From positions 1 to 45,310 of the forward strand of contig JACUUY010000004.1 of NCBI GenBank assembly GCA_014859085.1: DNA of 45,310 bases, written 5' to 3'. Positions within the stretch are counted from its first letter, which is position 1, and each line of letters opens with the position of its first letter. Shown piece by piece: positions 33,645 through 42,949 of this stretch. The stretch comes from Caldifarciminota bacterium (GTDB lineage: Bacteria; Hydrothermota; Tepidihabitantia; SM23-42). Made by a program: the position numbers and the translations under genes. Under the pieces are notes generated by a model. That model was not told the DNA's origin, ran no database searches, and saw only the letters and a program-made list of their open reading frames with translations.

Positions 33645-35122
33645 TGCTCCTGCTTTTTCTGTTTTCGATCGATCCCCGTTACCACACACAGGACGAGATC
33701 GCGCATGAACTCGATTCGATCGCCAATCACTATCCGGCGATCACCAAGCTCGACACGATCGGTTATTCAACACTCGACTCATTGCCGATCTTCGCCTTGA
33801 AGATATCGGATAATGTGATGTTCGATGAAGACGAACCGTCAGTGCTCTATATCGGCGGGCATCATGCCGAGGAACTCCTCGGCGTTGAGATCTGCATGTA
33901 CATGATCTCTGACTTGATAAGCAAGTACGGCATCGATTCCGCGATTACGTACTGGGTTGACAATCGGGAGCTATGGTTTGTCCCCCTGATGAATCCTGAG
34001 GGGCACGGCGTGGTGATGTCGCACATGGATACTATATGGCGCAAGAATAAGCGGGATAATAACAACAACGGCGTCTTTGACCTGGACTACGACGGAGTGG
34101 ATCTCAACCGCAATTATGATTTCTACTGGAGCCGGGGCGGCAGTTCCGACCCGTCAGACGAATTCTACAGGGGACCCTACGCCTTCTCCGAAAACGAGAA
34201 CCGGGCGATGCGGGACCTGGCGCTCAGCCAGAATTTCGCATTCTGCATAACCTACCACTCGGCGCGGTACGGACTCACCGAGGTCATCTACTACCCCTGG
34301 CACTGGTCTGGCGGATATTCGGCCGATTATCCCTTCATCCGCACGGTGGCTGATTCGCTCTCCAAAAGGATACTCAAAGATTCTGGCGTAGGTTATTACA
34401 CAGCCCTGCCCGGCCAGGGACTCCAAGGAAACGCCCGCAACTGGTTCTACGGCATCTGCGGAACATTCACCTTCTGCGTCGAGGTGAGCACGACCACGAT
34501 CCAACCCGGCTGGATGGTCGACGATATCTGCCAGCGAAACCTGGCCGGCGCGTACTATCTTCTGGAACGGGTTGAGCAGAGCGGAATAACCGGATGCATC
34601 TACGATTCCCTGACCGGCGAACCATTGAGCGCCGAGGTGATAGTCCAGGGTTATTACGATCCGACCCTGCCTCCCCGGAGAAGCAACGTAGGGTATGGAC
34701 GTTTCTTGCGAATCCTGAAGCCGGGCACATATAACCTCGAGATGCGCAAACACGGCTACGTGCCGATAACCTTCGATGGCATCGAAGTCACCCAGGAACA
34801 AATGACCGAGTTGAACGTCATGATGACCCGAATGGGTGGTGAAGACCCGGTCTCAGAAAGCCAAAAAAAAATCGAAGTGAGCCCGAACCCGGGCCGCAAT
34901 AGCGTGGTCATTCAACTCCATCCTGAGATCGCCTCTCTGGACATATACGACACCTGCGGGAGACTGGTGAAGAGGTTCAATAATCCAGCCGGCTCAGTAG
35001 TCTGGCCGTGCGTGGACGAGCAGAACCGCGCTGTTGCTGAGGGTATCTATTATCTGTCAGGACGGAGCGGGCGAGAAAGTACAATGGAGAAGATCGTCAT
35101 CATCAAGAACTCGACCAACTAG
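33641..35122 (+). CDS. Secreted M14 zinc carboxypeptidase with sorting domain
   Basis: The track's 33518 start lies inside the upstream gene; ATG 33641 overlaps its stop (ATGA) and gives 493 residues beginning MMLLLFLFSIDPRYHT. The M14 motifs are complete: zinc ligands in GGHHAEELLG (H-x-x-E, near residue 74) and ITYHSARYG (near 205), substrate-binding NPEGH and VDLNRNYDFYW, and the catalytic Glu in FCVEVST (near 280). A carboxypeptidase-regulatory-like domain follows (GCIYDSLTGEPLSAEVIV, ~325-410), then a FlgD-like sorting domain (IYDTCGRLVKRF, GIYYLSG). Unlike its neighbours, its sorting domain has no heptad tracts. It probably acts at the cell surface on peptides or peptidic polymers. Confidence 0.9.
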   Translation: MMLLLFLFSIDPRYHTQDEIAHELDSIANHYPAITKLDTIGYSTLDSLPIFALKISDNVMFDEDEPSVLYIGGHHAEELLGVEICMYMISDLISKYGIDSAITYWVDNRELWFVPLMNPEGHGVVMSHMDTIWRKNKRDNNNNGVFDLDYDGVDLNRNYDFYWSRGGSSDPSDEFYRGPYAFSENENRAMRDLALSQNFAFCITYHSARYGLTEVIYYPWHWSGGYSADYPFIRTVADSLSKRILKDSGVGYYTALPGQGLQGNARNWFYGICGTFTFCVEVSTTTIQPGWMVDDICQRNLAGAYYLLERVEQSGITGCIYDSLTGEPLSAEVIVQGYYDPTLPPRRSNVGYGRFLRILKPGTYNLEMRKHGYVPITFDGIEVTQEQMTELNVMMTRMGGEDPVSESQKKIEVSPNPGRNSVVIQLHPEIASLDIYDTCGRLVKRFNNPAGSVVWPCVDEQNRAVAEGIYYLSGRSGRESTMEKIVIIKNSTN

Positions 35123-35142
35123 CAGCAAGGGCCGAACCACGT

Positions 35143-36012
35143 TCAGGCCGTAATCAGTATCAAAACACACGCCAGGATCCAGCCGAGGAGACATGCCTGC
35201 AAAGGCAGATCCCGGAACAAAACGCGTTCCGGGCTACCGGCGTGCCGCTCCTGATAGGTTATGTACAGATACCGGAACAGACCGTAGATGACGAACGGAA
35301 CGGTGAATACGAGGTTCTTCGTGCCGAACTTGGCAACCGTCTCGGGCGCAAGCGTATAGAGGCAATAAGCGACTATGCAGGATGCGGTGACGATCGCGAT
35401 CATCTGATCCAACAAGGGCAAGGAATAATCTGCCAGGATCCTGCGGTGCCCTGCCGCGTTCCCGCCGAGGATCAAGAGTTCGGTCCGCCGTTTTGCTACG
35501 GCAAGAAAGAGCGCGATCAGCAGCGTGCAGATCAGCAACCACGATGATATTTCCACTCCTATCACAAAGGCACCGGCGATGGCCCGCAGCACATAGCCAA
35601 AGGCAACAAACATAACATCGAGAAGCACGATATGCTTGATCGCCGTTGAATAAAGAACCATGCACACGGCGTACACCACACAGACATGGAAGAAACTCCG
35701 TTCAAGCAGGAATGCGGCAACGAGCGAGCAAACAATAAGCACCGCGGCAATGACGGCTGCCCTTGCCGGCCGTATCGTGCCCGCGGCAATTGGTCTCTTT
35801 GATTTGGAGGGGTGGGCGATGTCATCTTTGCGGTCGATAATATCGTTGAATATATATCCACCGCTGCTCAGCAAGGAAAATATGATGAATGCAAGCGCGC
35901 TGTCAACGATGCTCCCGGGATCGAGGAAATGCCGGCTGAAGATGAGACCGGCGAAGATGAAAACATTCTTCAGCCATTGCCGGGGCCTGAGCAGAATCAA
36001 ATAGTCAATCAA
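35143..36012 (-). CDS. UbiA-family prenyltransferase, decaprenyl-phosphate phosphoribosyltransferase-like
   Basis: 289 residues with eight or so membrane segments. The first Asp motif NDIIDRKDDIAHPSKSKRPIAAG has the NDxxDxxxD form plus the HPxKxxRPIA extension typical of DPPR synthases, and LRPRQWLKNVFIFAGL is the matching N-terminus. Such enzymes attach phosphoribose to polyprenyl phosphate for arabinose-type cell-wall sugars; ring prenylation for quinones is less likely from the motif. The start is TTG 36012, supported by GAGG about seven bases upstream. It lies 34 nt after the TldE-like gene and probably shares its transcript. Confidence 0.8.
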   Translation of the reverse strand: MIDYLILLRPRQWLKNVFIFAGLIFSRHFLDPGSIVDSALAFIIFSLLSSGGYIFNDIIDRKDDIAHPSKSKRPIAAGTIRPARAAVIAAVLIVCSLVAAFLLERSFFHVCVVYAVCMVLYSTAIKHIVLLDVMFVAFGYVLRAIAGAFVIGVEISSWLLICTLLIALFLAVAKRRTELLILGGNAAGHRRILADYSLPLLDQMIAIVTASCIVAYCLYTLAPETVAKFGTKNLVFTVPFVIYGLFRYLYITYQERHAGSPERVLFRDLPLQACLLGWILACVLILITA

Positions 36013-36046
36013 TGCACCGCCTCACATCCCGCAACCGCGCGCCCGC

Positions 36047-37411
36047 TCAGAATTCGGTAGCGCTTGTGAAATGAAAGTCGCGCACCTTGATCGCGGGCAC
36101 GACGGTACCCGTCGCGAACCGTGCGCCGTAACCGGGGTCATCGGCCACTAATTCCTGCTTGGCGGATATATCCTCAAGCCGGTTCAGCACCTCGATGATG
36201 TTCTCGGTGAAGCGGAGATTCTTCACGCCTTTAGTTATCTTTCCATCCTCAATCAGGAACGTGCCGTCCCTTGTCATACCGGTAAAGACCAATTTGTGCG
36301 GGTCGATCACGTTCGTATAGTGGAAACGCGTCACCAGCACCCCCCGTTCAGTTTCACGGATCATTTGATCAACACTCTTCCGGCCGGGTTTCATCACGAT
36401 GTTCAGGGGCACGGGGCCGAAGAAGCCGGGCGCGCCGAGCGAGTGACCGGTGGATTTTCTTCTTTCCTTGTGCGCAGTCATCGAATCATAGACCACATTC
36501 TTCGCGGTGCCTTTCTCGATGAGCACGAGCCGCTTCTTGGGCACGCCTTCAAAATCGAACGGGAAAGCAAAACCCATCCTGTTGTAAGGGTCGTCGATCA
36601 GCGTGATCCGCTCATCTATGATCTTCGAACCAAGTTTCTGTGTAAGGAACGAACGGCCTTCCTGATACATCTTTCCGTTGAATGCGTAATACGCCATGAA
36701 TGACAGGAATTCGCTCGCGGCAAGCGGCTCGAATATCGTCGTGTACCTACCCGGCTTCAGATCAACCGGGTGCGCGGAGACCAGTGCCTTATTGGCGGCC
36801 TTCTCCGCGAGTCCCCTGAAATCAGCCGCGCCCGCATCGCGCGTCCCCGTCTGGGAGAAACCTGTCGAATCACTGGCCGACATGACAATATTGCAGTATA
36901 GATCGTCACAGACTGAATAAGCAAAAGTGCCCAGGGAATTGGCAACACAGATCTCGGCCGTGCCGTTGGACACCGAGCCGAATGAATTGAGGCCATTGCG
37001 TCTGGCAACGCCAATGATCTCCTTGACTGCTTCTGCCCGGGCACGGGCACTGAAATCCTCGGTCCGCTTCACGTGGAGCTTGTGGCGGCGGTTATTACCA
37101 GGACGCGCCTTCGGCAACGACACGAAGTCTTTGTTCTCCTTCTGCAGATGAGCGATCTTTTCCGCCCACTCGACCGTGTCCTTGATCTTCTTTGTCTCAA
37201 CCGAATTGGTCGAAGCAATGCCCAGTTTCTTCCCGAAAGCGACCCTCACCGTTATGCTGCTATTCGACTCGCTGACGTTTTGATGGATATAATTGTTCGC
37301 GAACCTGGTAAGCGCCTGCTTATGATTCAAGATCGCGACTTCCACCTGGTCTGCAGCTGATTGCCGGATAACGAAATTAACAAGTCTCCTAGCTTCTCTC
37401 TTTCCGATCAT
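36047..37411 (-). CDS. TldD/PmbA family protein, TldE-like
   Basis: ATG 37411 (MIGKREARRLVNFVIRQ) is the start, not the track's 37492: AAAGGAG lies four to five bases upstream and a promoter sits at 37432-37459. The 454-residue product shows the family layout (NNYIHQNVSESNSSITVRVAFGKKLGIASTN; SGHSLGAPGFFGPVP-like segment; GVLVTRFHYTNVIDPHKLVFTGMTRDGTFLIEDGKI). The HExxxH zinc motif of TldD is absent, so it is the PmbA/TldE-like partner, which normally works with TldD to cleave modified peptides or unfolded chains. No TldD is in the window. Confidence 0.85.
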   Translation of the reverse strand: MIGKREARRLVNFVIRQSAADQVEVAILNHKQALTRFANNYIHQNVSESNSSITVRVAFGKKLGIASTNSVETKKIKDTVEWAEKIAHLQKENKDFVSLPKARPGNNRRHKLHVKRTEDFSARARAEAVKEIIGVARRNGLNSFGSVSNGTAEICVANSLGTFAYSVCDDLYCNIVMSASDSTGFSQTGTRDAGAADFRGLAEKAANKALVSAHPVDLKPGRYTTIFEPLAASEFLSFMAYYAFNGKMYQEGRSFLTQKLGSKIIDERITLIDDPYNRMGFAFPFDFEGVPKKRLVLIEKGTAKNVVYDSMTAHKERRKSTGHSLGAPGFFGPVPLNIVMKPGRKSVDQMIRETERGVLVTRFHYTNVIDPHKLVFTGMTRDGTFLIEDGKITKGVKNLRFTENIIEVLNRLEDISAKQELVADDPGYGARFATGTVVPAIKVRDFHFTSATEF

Positions 37412-37431
37412 GCGACTCCTTTGTCGTGAAT

Positions 37432-37459
37432 ATTCTACATGGGAAAAGCACAAAGTCAA
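37432..37459 (-). promoter_or_regulatory. Promoter of the TldE-like/UbiA genes
   Basis: Minus-strand TTGACT (complement of 37454-37459), 16 nt spacer, TAGAAT (complement of 37432-37437). The predicted start near 37425 leaves a ~14 nt leader that carries AAAGGAG. Confidence 0.65.
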
Positions 37460-37531
37460 TGAGCAAAGACGCCCGTGGGTTCGAGTGCCCACCTGAATAA
37501 GGCAATGTATGGCATGAGCCCACGCAGGGTT

Positions 37532-38089
37532 TCAGAACATGTGATCGAGCAACGTCTTAACACCGATTGCGATGAGAATGACACCACCCAGGAACCGCAC
37601 CCTATTTCTGAAGAAACGTCCCAGGCCGCCGCCTATGTGATAGCCTGCAAATGACAGCAGGAAAGTGACCAATCCGATCGCGATCACGGTCTGCATAATG
37701 TCGATCTCGATGAACGCAAAGCTGAATCCCGCAATGAGTGCATCGACACTCGTTGCAACGGACAGTATTACCAGAACGCGCCAGCGAAGGATATCAAAGT
37801 TGCGCTGTTTGCGTTCCGGCTTTGCGGACTCGTAGATCATGTGAATACCGATGGCACTCAGCAAGATGAACGCGATCCAGTGATCGACGTCGCTGAGCGC
37901 ATGTTCCAATGTCGACCCGGTTGCCCAACCAATGACCGGCATTACCGACTGGAAAGCGCCGAAGAATGCCGCGACCCTGAACGCATCAGACGTGCGTATG
38001 CGTGTCGCGCTGAGTCCGCTCGAGACCGAAACCGCGAAGGCATCGAGTGCAAGGCCCAAGGCGAGCAGTAATGTCACAACGAGATTCAT
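37532..38089 (-). CDS. mntP: MntP-type manganese efflux pump
   Basis: 185 residues, six predicted membrane segments. The two repeated halves each carry the family Asp motif: LGLALDAFAVSVSSGL near residue 12 and SVATSVDALIAGFSFAF near residue 110. These match MntP (former DUF204), which exports Mn2+. The length is normal. It begins 6 nt after the methyltransferase stop, so it is co-transcribed, leaving no room for the yybP-ykoY Mn riboswitch that often precedes mntP. Confidence 0.87.
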   Translation of the reverse strand: MNLVVTLLLALGLALDAFAVSVSSGLSATRIRTSDAFRVAAFFGAFQSVMPVIGWATGSTLEHALSDVDHWIAFILLSAIGIHMIYESAKPERKQRNFDILRWRVLVILSVATSVDALIAGFSFAFIEIDIMQTVIAIGLVTFLLSFAGYHIGGGLGRFFRNRVRFLGGVILIAIGVKTLLDHMF

Positions 38090-38095
38090 GGAGAA

Positions 38096-38800
38096 TCAAG
38101 GGACACGATGATGCTCCCGTCGCTTCCCATGCACGGTAAGAACGAAGAACATGCTCGATCCATCTACTTCTTCAATCCTCAGTTCGGCCGGGATACCTTC
38201 CACCAACCCTCTGAACTCCTCCGGGCTGACCGTCGTCGCCGTGAAACCATCCTTGCACACAATCGTGCCATCGCGGGTTTTCTCTTGATCGATCTCGCCG
38301 ATCACACCAGCCCGACTCTGCAATTCAAACCATCTCAGCCGATCATGCCATATCCGGGGCGAATAACTCGAGAAGAATACGACGCCCGATTCTTTTGTGG
38401 CCCGGACACTCTCGCGGATCAATATCTTTCGGTCAACGTGGAAAGCAGAAATGCCATTTTGAATACAGACGACACAGTCAAAAGTACTGTCCGTAAAACC
38501 TATGTTCGCAGCATCCATCAGCAGCATGTGACAATTCACAGCATCCTTGATCGAACGCACCGCGCATTCAATGTTCACTGGTGAAGTATCAATACCTACG
38601 GTGAAACCGGCTTTCATAGCGAGCCTCTGCAAAACCCGTCCGTACCCGCAGCCAAGCTCCAGAACAGAACAGTCGGGACGTATCCTCTCGGCCACGTACT
38701 CTACCTCTGCGGCCAGATACTGCCGGATGCGGGGCGGCGCAAGATCATAGCAGCGCTTCAGCAGATCGCTGTGCAGATGGTTACGGTAGTAGTCGCGCAT
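38096..38800 (-). CDS. Class I SAM-dependent methyltransferase
   Basis: 234 residues. Motif I is VLELGCGYGRVLQRLA near residue 46; motif II is the acidic residue in FTVGIDTSPVNIE; the post-motif segment is FDCVVCIQNGISAF. The fold is the common Rossmann-type small-molecule or protein methyltransferase; the substrate is not predictable. It lies 46 nt after the KamA-like gene and 6 nt before mntP. There is no Shine-Dalgarno in the upstream gap. The C-terminal part (SSYSPRIWHDRLRWFELQSRAGVIGEID) is the probable substrate-binding half. Confidence 0.82.
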   Translation of the reverse strand: MRDYYRNHLHSDLLKRCYDLAPPRIRQYLAAEVEYVAERIRPDCSVLELGCGYGRVLQRLAMKAGFTVGIDTSPVNIECAVRSIKDAVNCHMLLMDAANIGFTDSTFDCVVCIQNGISAFHVDRKILIRESVRATKESGVVFFSSYSPRIWHDRLRWFELQSRAGVIGEIDQEKTRDGTIVCKDGFTATTVSPEEFRGLVEGIPAELRIEEVDGSSMFFVLTVHGKRREHHRVP

Positions 38801-38846
38801 TTATCGGTGAGATCCCGAGTGCAGAATACTCCCTGTCTTTATCCTA

Positions 38847-39974
38847 TCAGGTCTGGTTCATTTCATCCAACCAGCCGCTCGTCCGGTCCAGCCTGCGTCT
38901 GAAGAATTTATTGGCATCACCCGGATCTTTCGCCTGATGATACTTGAAGTACATGTAGCCGTTCAAGACACCCAATATCTCGATCTTGCCGGTGCGGTGG
39001 GACATGATATACCGGAAGGACTTGCTCGGGCCGCTCAGCAGCTCCTTCGTATCTTCCACCACCCTCAGGCCACGGTACAGGGGCAATTGAAACTTCTGTT
39101 TGGCCATCTTTACCGGACGGCACTGAAACACGTAGTAAGGATGGACCCCGACCTTCAGCAGGCTCATTTGGAGTGCGGCCAGGATCTCCGGCGTGTCGTT
39201 CACGCCCTTGAGAAGCACGGCCTGGTTGCTGACCACGATCGAAGCGCGCTTGAGCGCGGCGATCGCCGCAACCGTCTTCCTGCTTAACTCGTGCGGATGG
39301 CATATGTGTGTCACGAACACAATGGTCTTATGGTGCAGGGTATACTCCCTGAGAATGTGCAGGAGTTCCTGATCCTGCATGATCCTATCGGGCAGGCTGA
39401 CTGGGACCTTCGTGCCGAATCTGATGAAGCGCAGGTGATCGATCTTCGATAATTTTTCCAGAAAATGTTCAATGACATCAGTGGCAAGAGTCATCGGATC
39501 ACCGCCGCTGATCAGGACATTCGTGATTTCCTCATGCGCCTCAATGTACCTGACCGCGTCTTGAAAACGGTGCAGGATCTCATCGGTCTTGAGACCGACC
39601 AGCCTTTTCCGGAAACAATACCGGCAATAGGTCGCGCATCGATTCGTGGCAAGGATAAGCGCCGTTTGCGCATACTTGTGCTGGAGGCCGGGCATTCTGG
39701 TGTTGGCAAGCTCGCCGCTCGTGTCGTACTGGCCGAGCGGGTTGAGCTCGTCGGCGGACGGCACGATCATCTTTCTAAGCGGGTCATCCGGATCACTCTG
39801 GTCGATCAAGGACAGATAATGATGCGTGATGCGCATTGGGTGCTTCTCGATGATCTCAGAAATATCATCTCTCTCCTGCCGGGTGATCTTCAAATGCCTT
39901 TCCAGATGCTCCACGGTGCGGATGCTCTCTTTCAGCTCGCGCCGCCAGTCATTGTCGATAAAACAAACTCCCAT
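38847..39974 (-). CDS. KamA-family radical SAM enzyme (lysine 2,3-aminomutase-like), divergent
   Basis: 375 residues. The radical SAM motif CATYCRYC lies near residue 115, preceded by YDTSGELANTRMPGLQHKYAQTALILATNRC. VLISGGDPMTL and FIRFGTKVPVSLPDRI follow the KamA plan. Two substrate or cofactor sites differ from the characterised lysine enzyme: the YQCD segment reads FQCRPVKMAK, and the PLP-lysine region PGGGGK reads SHRTGKIEIL. The LLKGVND Asp is kept. It is therefore an aminomutase-like protein whose amino-acid substrate is uncertain. It starts 11 nt after the histidine kinase stop, with AAGGG nine bases upstream. Confidence 0.82.
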   Translation of the reverse strand: MGVCFIDNDWRRELKESIRTVEHLERHLKITRQERDDISEIIEKHPMRITHHYLSLIDQSDPDDPLRKMIVPSADELNPLGQYDTSGELANTRMPGLQHKYAQTALILATNRCATYCRYCFRKRLVGLKTDEILHRFQDAVRYIEAHEEITNVLISGGDPMTLATDVIEHFLEKLSKIDHLRFIRFGTKVPVSLPDRIMQDQELLHILREYTLHHKTIVFVTHICHPHELSRKTVAAIAALKRASIVVSNQAVLLKGVNDTPEILAALQMSLLKVGVHPYYVFQCRPVKMAKQKFQLPLYRGLRVVEDTKELLSGPSKSFRYIMSHRTGKIEILGVLNGYMYFKYHQAKDPGDANKFFRRRLDRTSGWLDEMNQT

Positions 39975-39985
39975 AGAATATGCCC

Positions 39986-41899
39986 TTATGTGCGGAGAGC
40001 GATCTCAAAGGTCGTGCCCTCGTTCCTCCGGCTTACGATATCGATCTCTCCGCCATGATCTTTGATTATCTTCTGTGCGATGTATAAACCAAGTCCGGTC
40101 CCGCTCTTCTTCGTTGAGAAATACGGGCTGAATACGCGATTCTTCTCCTGCTCGTCCATTCCCGTGCCGTTATCGGCGACGCTGATCCTGACACCATCCG
40201 GAGTCCTCGCGAGATCCACGCTCACTTCGCGCGCGCGCCCGGTAACGGCACGCACCGCGTCTATTGCATTAAGCAGGATGTTCAACACCGCCCGGCGAAA
40301 GTCGTCCGCATTGCCGACGATTCGGGCATCGCTTTCTATATTCCAGCGCAGTTGCACATCGTATTCCCTGATCTCATGTTCGATCAGGGGCTCCACGTCG
40401 TTCAGGATCTGCGCAATGCTGAACGGTGCCGGGCTCCGCATCCGGGGTCTTGCCAGGGTCAGGAAATCATTCACGCTCTTGTTGAGCACATCGATCTCTT
40501 TCTTGATACTTTCCACGATACGCATGTATTCCTCATCCGCGGACGGGAACTCCTTAAGCAACCGCTGGGTCCCGATCGAAAGCCCGTTCAGGGGGTTCTT
40601 CATCTCGTGCGCAAAGTTCGCCACGAGATTGCCAAGGAACACAAGCCTCTCTGCCTCTTCACGCTCTTTCTCGAAATCCCTGATTCTGGTCACATCATGC
40701 AGGACCGTAATGACACCGGACATCTTCTGTTTCTCGTCAAATACCGGATAAGTAGCATATTGCAGGGCCCGGCCAAACAGCCGCTTCTCATCAGCGATCT
40801 TCTTACGCGTGGCACTTACTTTGCTGACATCGAACGGGTCCCCGGGAAAGACCTTGCCGTACTCGTTACCCGCAAGCAGTTCATATTCAGTCGCGCACAG
40901 ATTGCAGAATGCATCATTCACCGCGCTGATCGAATGCCGACGGTCAAGGAGCAGAACACCATCCTCTATCGCGCTCAGGGTCCTGCGAAACAACTCCTTG
41001 ATACTGGCATACGACTGGTAATTCATGAACAGGAGAAAGAGGATGAAGCTCGTGCCAAAAAGGATCAGGAATAGAACAATAAGCTGGACCTCAGTTTTGC
41101 GCACATGACCGTAGTAACTATCGAGACTGAAGCCGATCCTGAATATGCCCAGCAGTTCGTCCTCTACAATGAAAGGACGGACCAGTTCAAGAACACTCCG
41201 GTCATTGAATTTCTCGATCCTGCTCACCACGCTACGCTGCTCCATTGCCCGGGCCAGAACCGAATCGTCTTCGATCCTGCTGATCGTCTCGACATTCGGC
41301 GTGGCGGAGATTATACCCTGTTTGTCCTGTAATACGAGGTACTTAACCATCGGATTCACCGCGATCTGATTCATTATCTTGTTGATACCGAATTCGGTCC
41401 GGAACTCCTGGATCTCATCGGCCGACAATTCGACCTGGTATACGCGTTCGGTAAGAACATAGACGAAACGCATCATCATCCTGTTGCCCAGGTCGAAATA
41501 TTCGAACGAGATCGGCATCTGCTGATCCAAAACATCACTGCTGACACGGACCGGCGCGCCCGATGCAATGGTCCTCGTCCTCGTTCTTCGGTCGAAAACC
41601 ACGACCGAGTGAAAACCGAAACTGTTTCTCACATTATCGATGCTGCGCCTGGTCAGATCCCCATCGAGAGTGTTGCATGCACCGATCAGCCGGTCAATGT
41701 ATTCATCCTCGAGGCGCGCTTCCGCAAAGATGAGATTCTCCTGAGTCGAAGCAACGACCGAAAGAAAGGACCGTGCCTGCTCCTTGATCAAATCCAACAT
41801 GATCCGCCGGCCGCTGACCAGGCCAACCGCCAGGAAAGTGCCGAGCAGCAGCAGCAAGATGATAGCCAGTACTGAATAGCGCCTGATATTCGTTTTCAT
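39986..41899 (-). CDS. Membrane PAS sensor histidine kinase (NtrB-like)
   Basis: I choose ATG 41899 (MKTNIRRYSVLAIILLLLLGTFLAVG), which lies 9 nt after a -10 box; the track's 41968 lies upstream of that promoter. 637 residues: one membrane segment, a ~270-residue extracytoplasmic sensor region, a second segment (LIVLFLILFGTSFILFLLF), a PAS domain (LSAIEDGVLLLDRRHSISAVNDAF), then the H-box FAHEMKNPLNGLSIG. The N, G1 and G2 boxes follow (NILLNAIDA, VADNGTGM, GTGLGLYIAQKI). The HEMKNPLNG form fits HPK4/NtrB-like kinases. No response regulator is adjacent. It is the first gene of a likely operon with kamA, the methyltransferase and mntP. Confidence 0.9.
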   Translation of the reverse strand: MKTNIRRYSVLAIILLLLLGTFLAVGLVSGRRIMLDLIKEQARSFLSVVASTQENLIFAEARLEDEYIDRLIGACNTLDGDLTRRSIDNVRNSFGFHSVVVFDRRTRTRTIASGAPVRVSSDVLDQQMPISFEYFDLGNRMMMRFVYVLTERVYQVELSADEIQEFRTEFGINKIMNQIAVNPMVKYLVLQDKQGIISATPNVETISRIEDDSVLARAMEQRSVVSRIEKFNDRSVLELVRPFIVEDELLGIFRIGFSLDSYYGHVRKTEVQLIVLFLILFGTSFILFLLFMNYQSYASIKELFRRTLSAIEDGVLLLDRRHSISAVNDAFCNLCATEYELLAGNEYGKVFPGDPFDVSKVSATRKKIADEKRLFGRALQYATYPVFDEKQKMSGVITVLHDVTRIRDFEKEREEAERLVFLGNLVANFAHEMKNPLNGLSIGTQRLLKEFPSADEEYMRIVESIKKEIDVLNKSVNDFLTLARPRMRSPAPFSIAQILNDVEPLIEHEIREYDVQLRWNIESDARIVGNADDFRRAVLNILLNAIDAVRAVTGRAREVSVDLARTPDGVRISVADNGTGMDEQEKNRVFSPYFSTKKSGTGLGLYIAQKIIKDHGGEIDIVSRRNEGTTFEIALRT

Positions 41900-41908
41900 T
41901 TGCATTCT

Positions 41909-41937
41909 ATAATACACAGAACCGCGAAACAAGTCAA
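41909..41937 (-). promoter_or_regulatory. Leaderless promoter of the histidine kinase operon
   Basis: Minus-strand TTGACT (complement of 41932-41937), 17 nt spacer, TATTAT (complement of 41909-41914). ATG 41899 follows after 9 nt, with no Shine-Dalgarno. Confidence 0.7.
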
Positions 41938-41995
41938 CCACATTGCCCCTCCGCCCAGCAGGCGCCATGCCCCCCGGAATCCCGGCGGTAAATAA

Positions 41996-42023
41996 TTGAC
42001 TTTGCTACAAAGATGGCTATTAT
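41996..42023 (+). promoter_or_regulatory. Promoter of argF, very short leader
   Basis: TTGACT (41996-42001), 16 nt spacer, TATTAT (42018-42023). The predicted start near 42030 leaves a leader of about ten bases made up mostly of the GGAGG Shine-Dalgarno (42031-42035). It overlaps the track's ORF start 42013, which rules that start out. Confidence 0.7.
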
Positions 42024-42039
42024 TAACGACGGAGGTACG

Positions 42040-42942
42040 ATGAAAAGAGATTTGATCACCATGTTCGACTTGAAACGCGACGAGATATTCGAGATATTCG
42101 ACCTGACCGCTAAACTGAAAGAATCGCAGAAAAAGGGGATCGAGCAGCACTTATTGAAGAACAAAACCCTGGCCATGGTCTTTGAGAAACCATCGCTCAG
42201 AACCAGGGTAACATTCGAGACCGGCATGACCCAATTAGGCGGTCATGCAATATACCTTGCGCCGCCCGATATCCAGCTCGGCAAACGCGAGACCATACCC
42301 GATGCCGCGAAGAACCTTTCACGGTGGGTGGACATCATCATGGCGCGCGTCTTTGCCCATAAGACGGTTGCAGAGCTGGCGGAGAATTCCACGATACCGG
42401 TCATCAACGGCCTATCCGACCTTGAACATCCCTGCCAGATCATGGCCGACCTGTTCACCGTACTTGAAAAGAAAAGAACTCTCTCCGGGGTCACGATCGC
42501 CTACATCGGGGACGGGAACAATGTGTGTAACTCGCTGATCGCAGCATCGACAATAACCGGCTTCAGGCTCAATGTCGCCACACCTGCCGGGTATGAACCC
42601 GACAAAAATTACGTGTCGCAGGCAACGAACATGTCACTGGTTAACGATCCCGGAGCAGCGGTCCACGATGCCGATGTAATATACACTGACGTCTGGGCTT
42701 CCATGGGCCAGGAACAGGAAGCCGAGAATCGGAAGAAAATCTTCAGCAGCTTCCAGATCAATGCTGATCTGCTGAGATCGGCGCAGAAAGAATATCTGGT
42801 AATGCACTGCCTGCCCGCGCACCGCGGAGAGGAAATAACGGATGAGGTCATCGATGGAAAGCACTCGATCGTCTTTGACCAGGCAGAGAACCGCCTGCAT
42901 ATCCAGAAGGGCATAATGGTCTGGCTCAGCAATGTGAACTGA
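42040..42942 (+). CDS. argF: Ornithine carbamoyltransferase
   Basis: ATG 42040 is chosen because GGAGG lies four bases upstream and the promoter -10 overlaps the track's start. 300 residues. The carbamoyl-phosphate motif is KPSLRTRVTFE near residue 50; HPCQIMADLFT and the ornithine-side HCLPAHRGEE near residue 262 are intact. The enzyme condenses carbamoyl phosphate with ornithine to citrulline. The length fits biosynthetic OTC. No other arginine gene is in the window; the next gene, 7 nt downstream, is a permease. Confidence 0.93.
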   Translation: MKRDLITMFDLKRDEIFEIFDLTAKLKESQKKGIEQHLLKNKTLAMVFEKPSLRTRVTFETGMTQLGGHAIYLAPPDIQLGKRETIPDAAKNLSRWVDIIMARVFAHKTVAELAENSTIPVINGLSDLEHPCQIMADLFTVLEKKRTLSGVTIAYIGDGNNVCNSLIAASTITGFRLNVATPAGYEPDKNYVSQATNMSLVNDPGAAVHDADVIYTDVWASMGQEQEAENRKKIFSSFQINADLLRSAQKEYLVMHCLPAHRGEEITDEVIDGKHSIVFDQAENRLHIQKGIMVWLSNVN

Positions 42943-42949
42943 CCCTGCG

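Noticed and set aside
32154-33689. 511-aa minus-strand ORF opposite the second C25-like gene
   Set aside because: It is Arg/Val/Asp-rich, has no family pattern and mirrors the codon structure of the well-supported plus-strand gene; it is a shadow ORF.
37532-38130. yybP-ykoY manganese riboswitch for mntP
   Set aside because: Only 6 nt separate mntP from the upstream gene, leaving no space for the structure.
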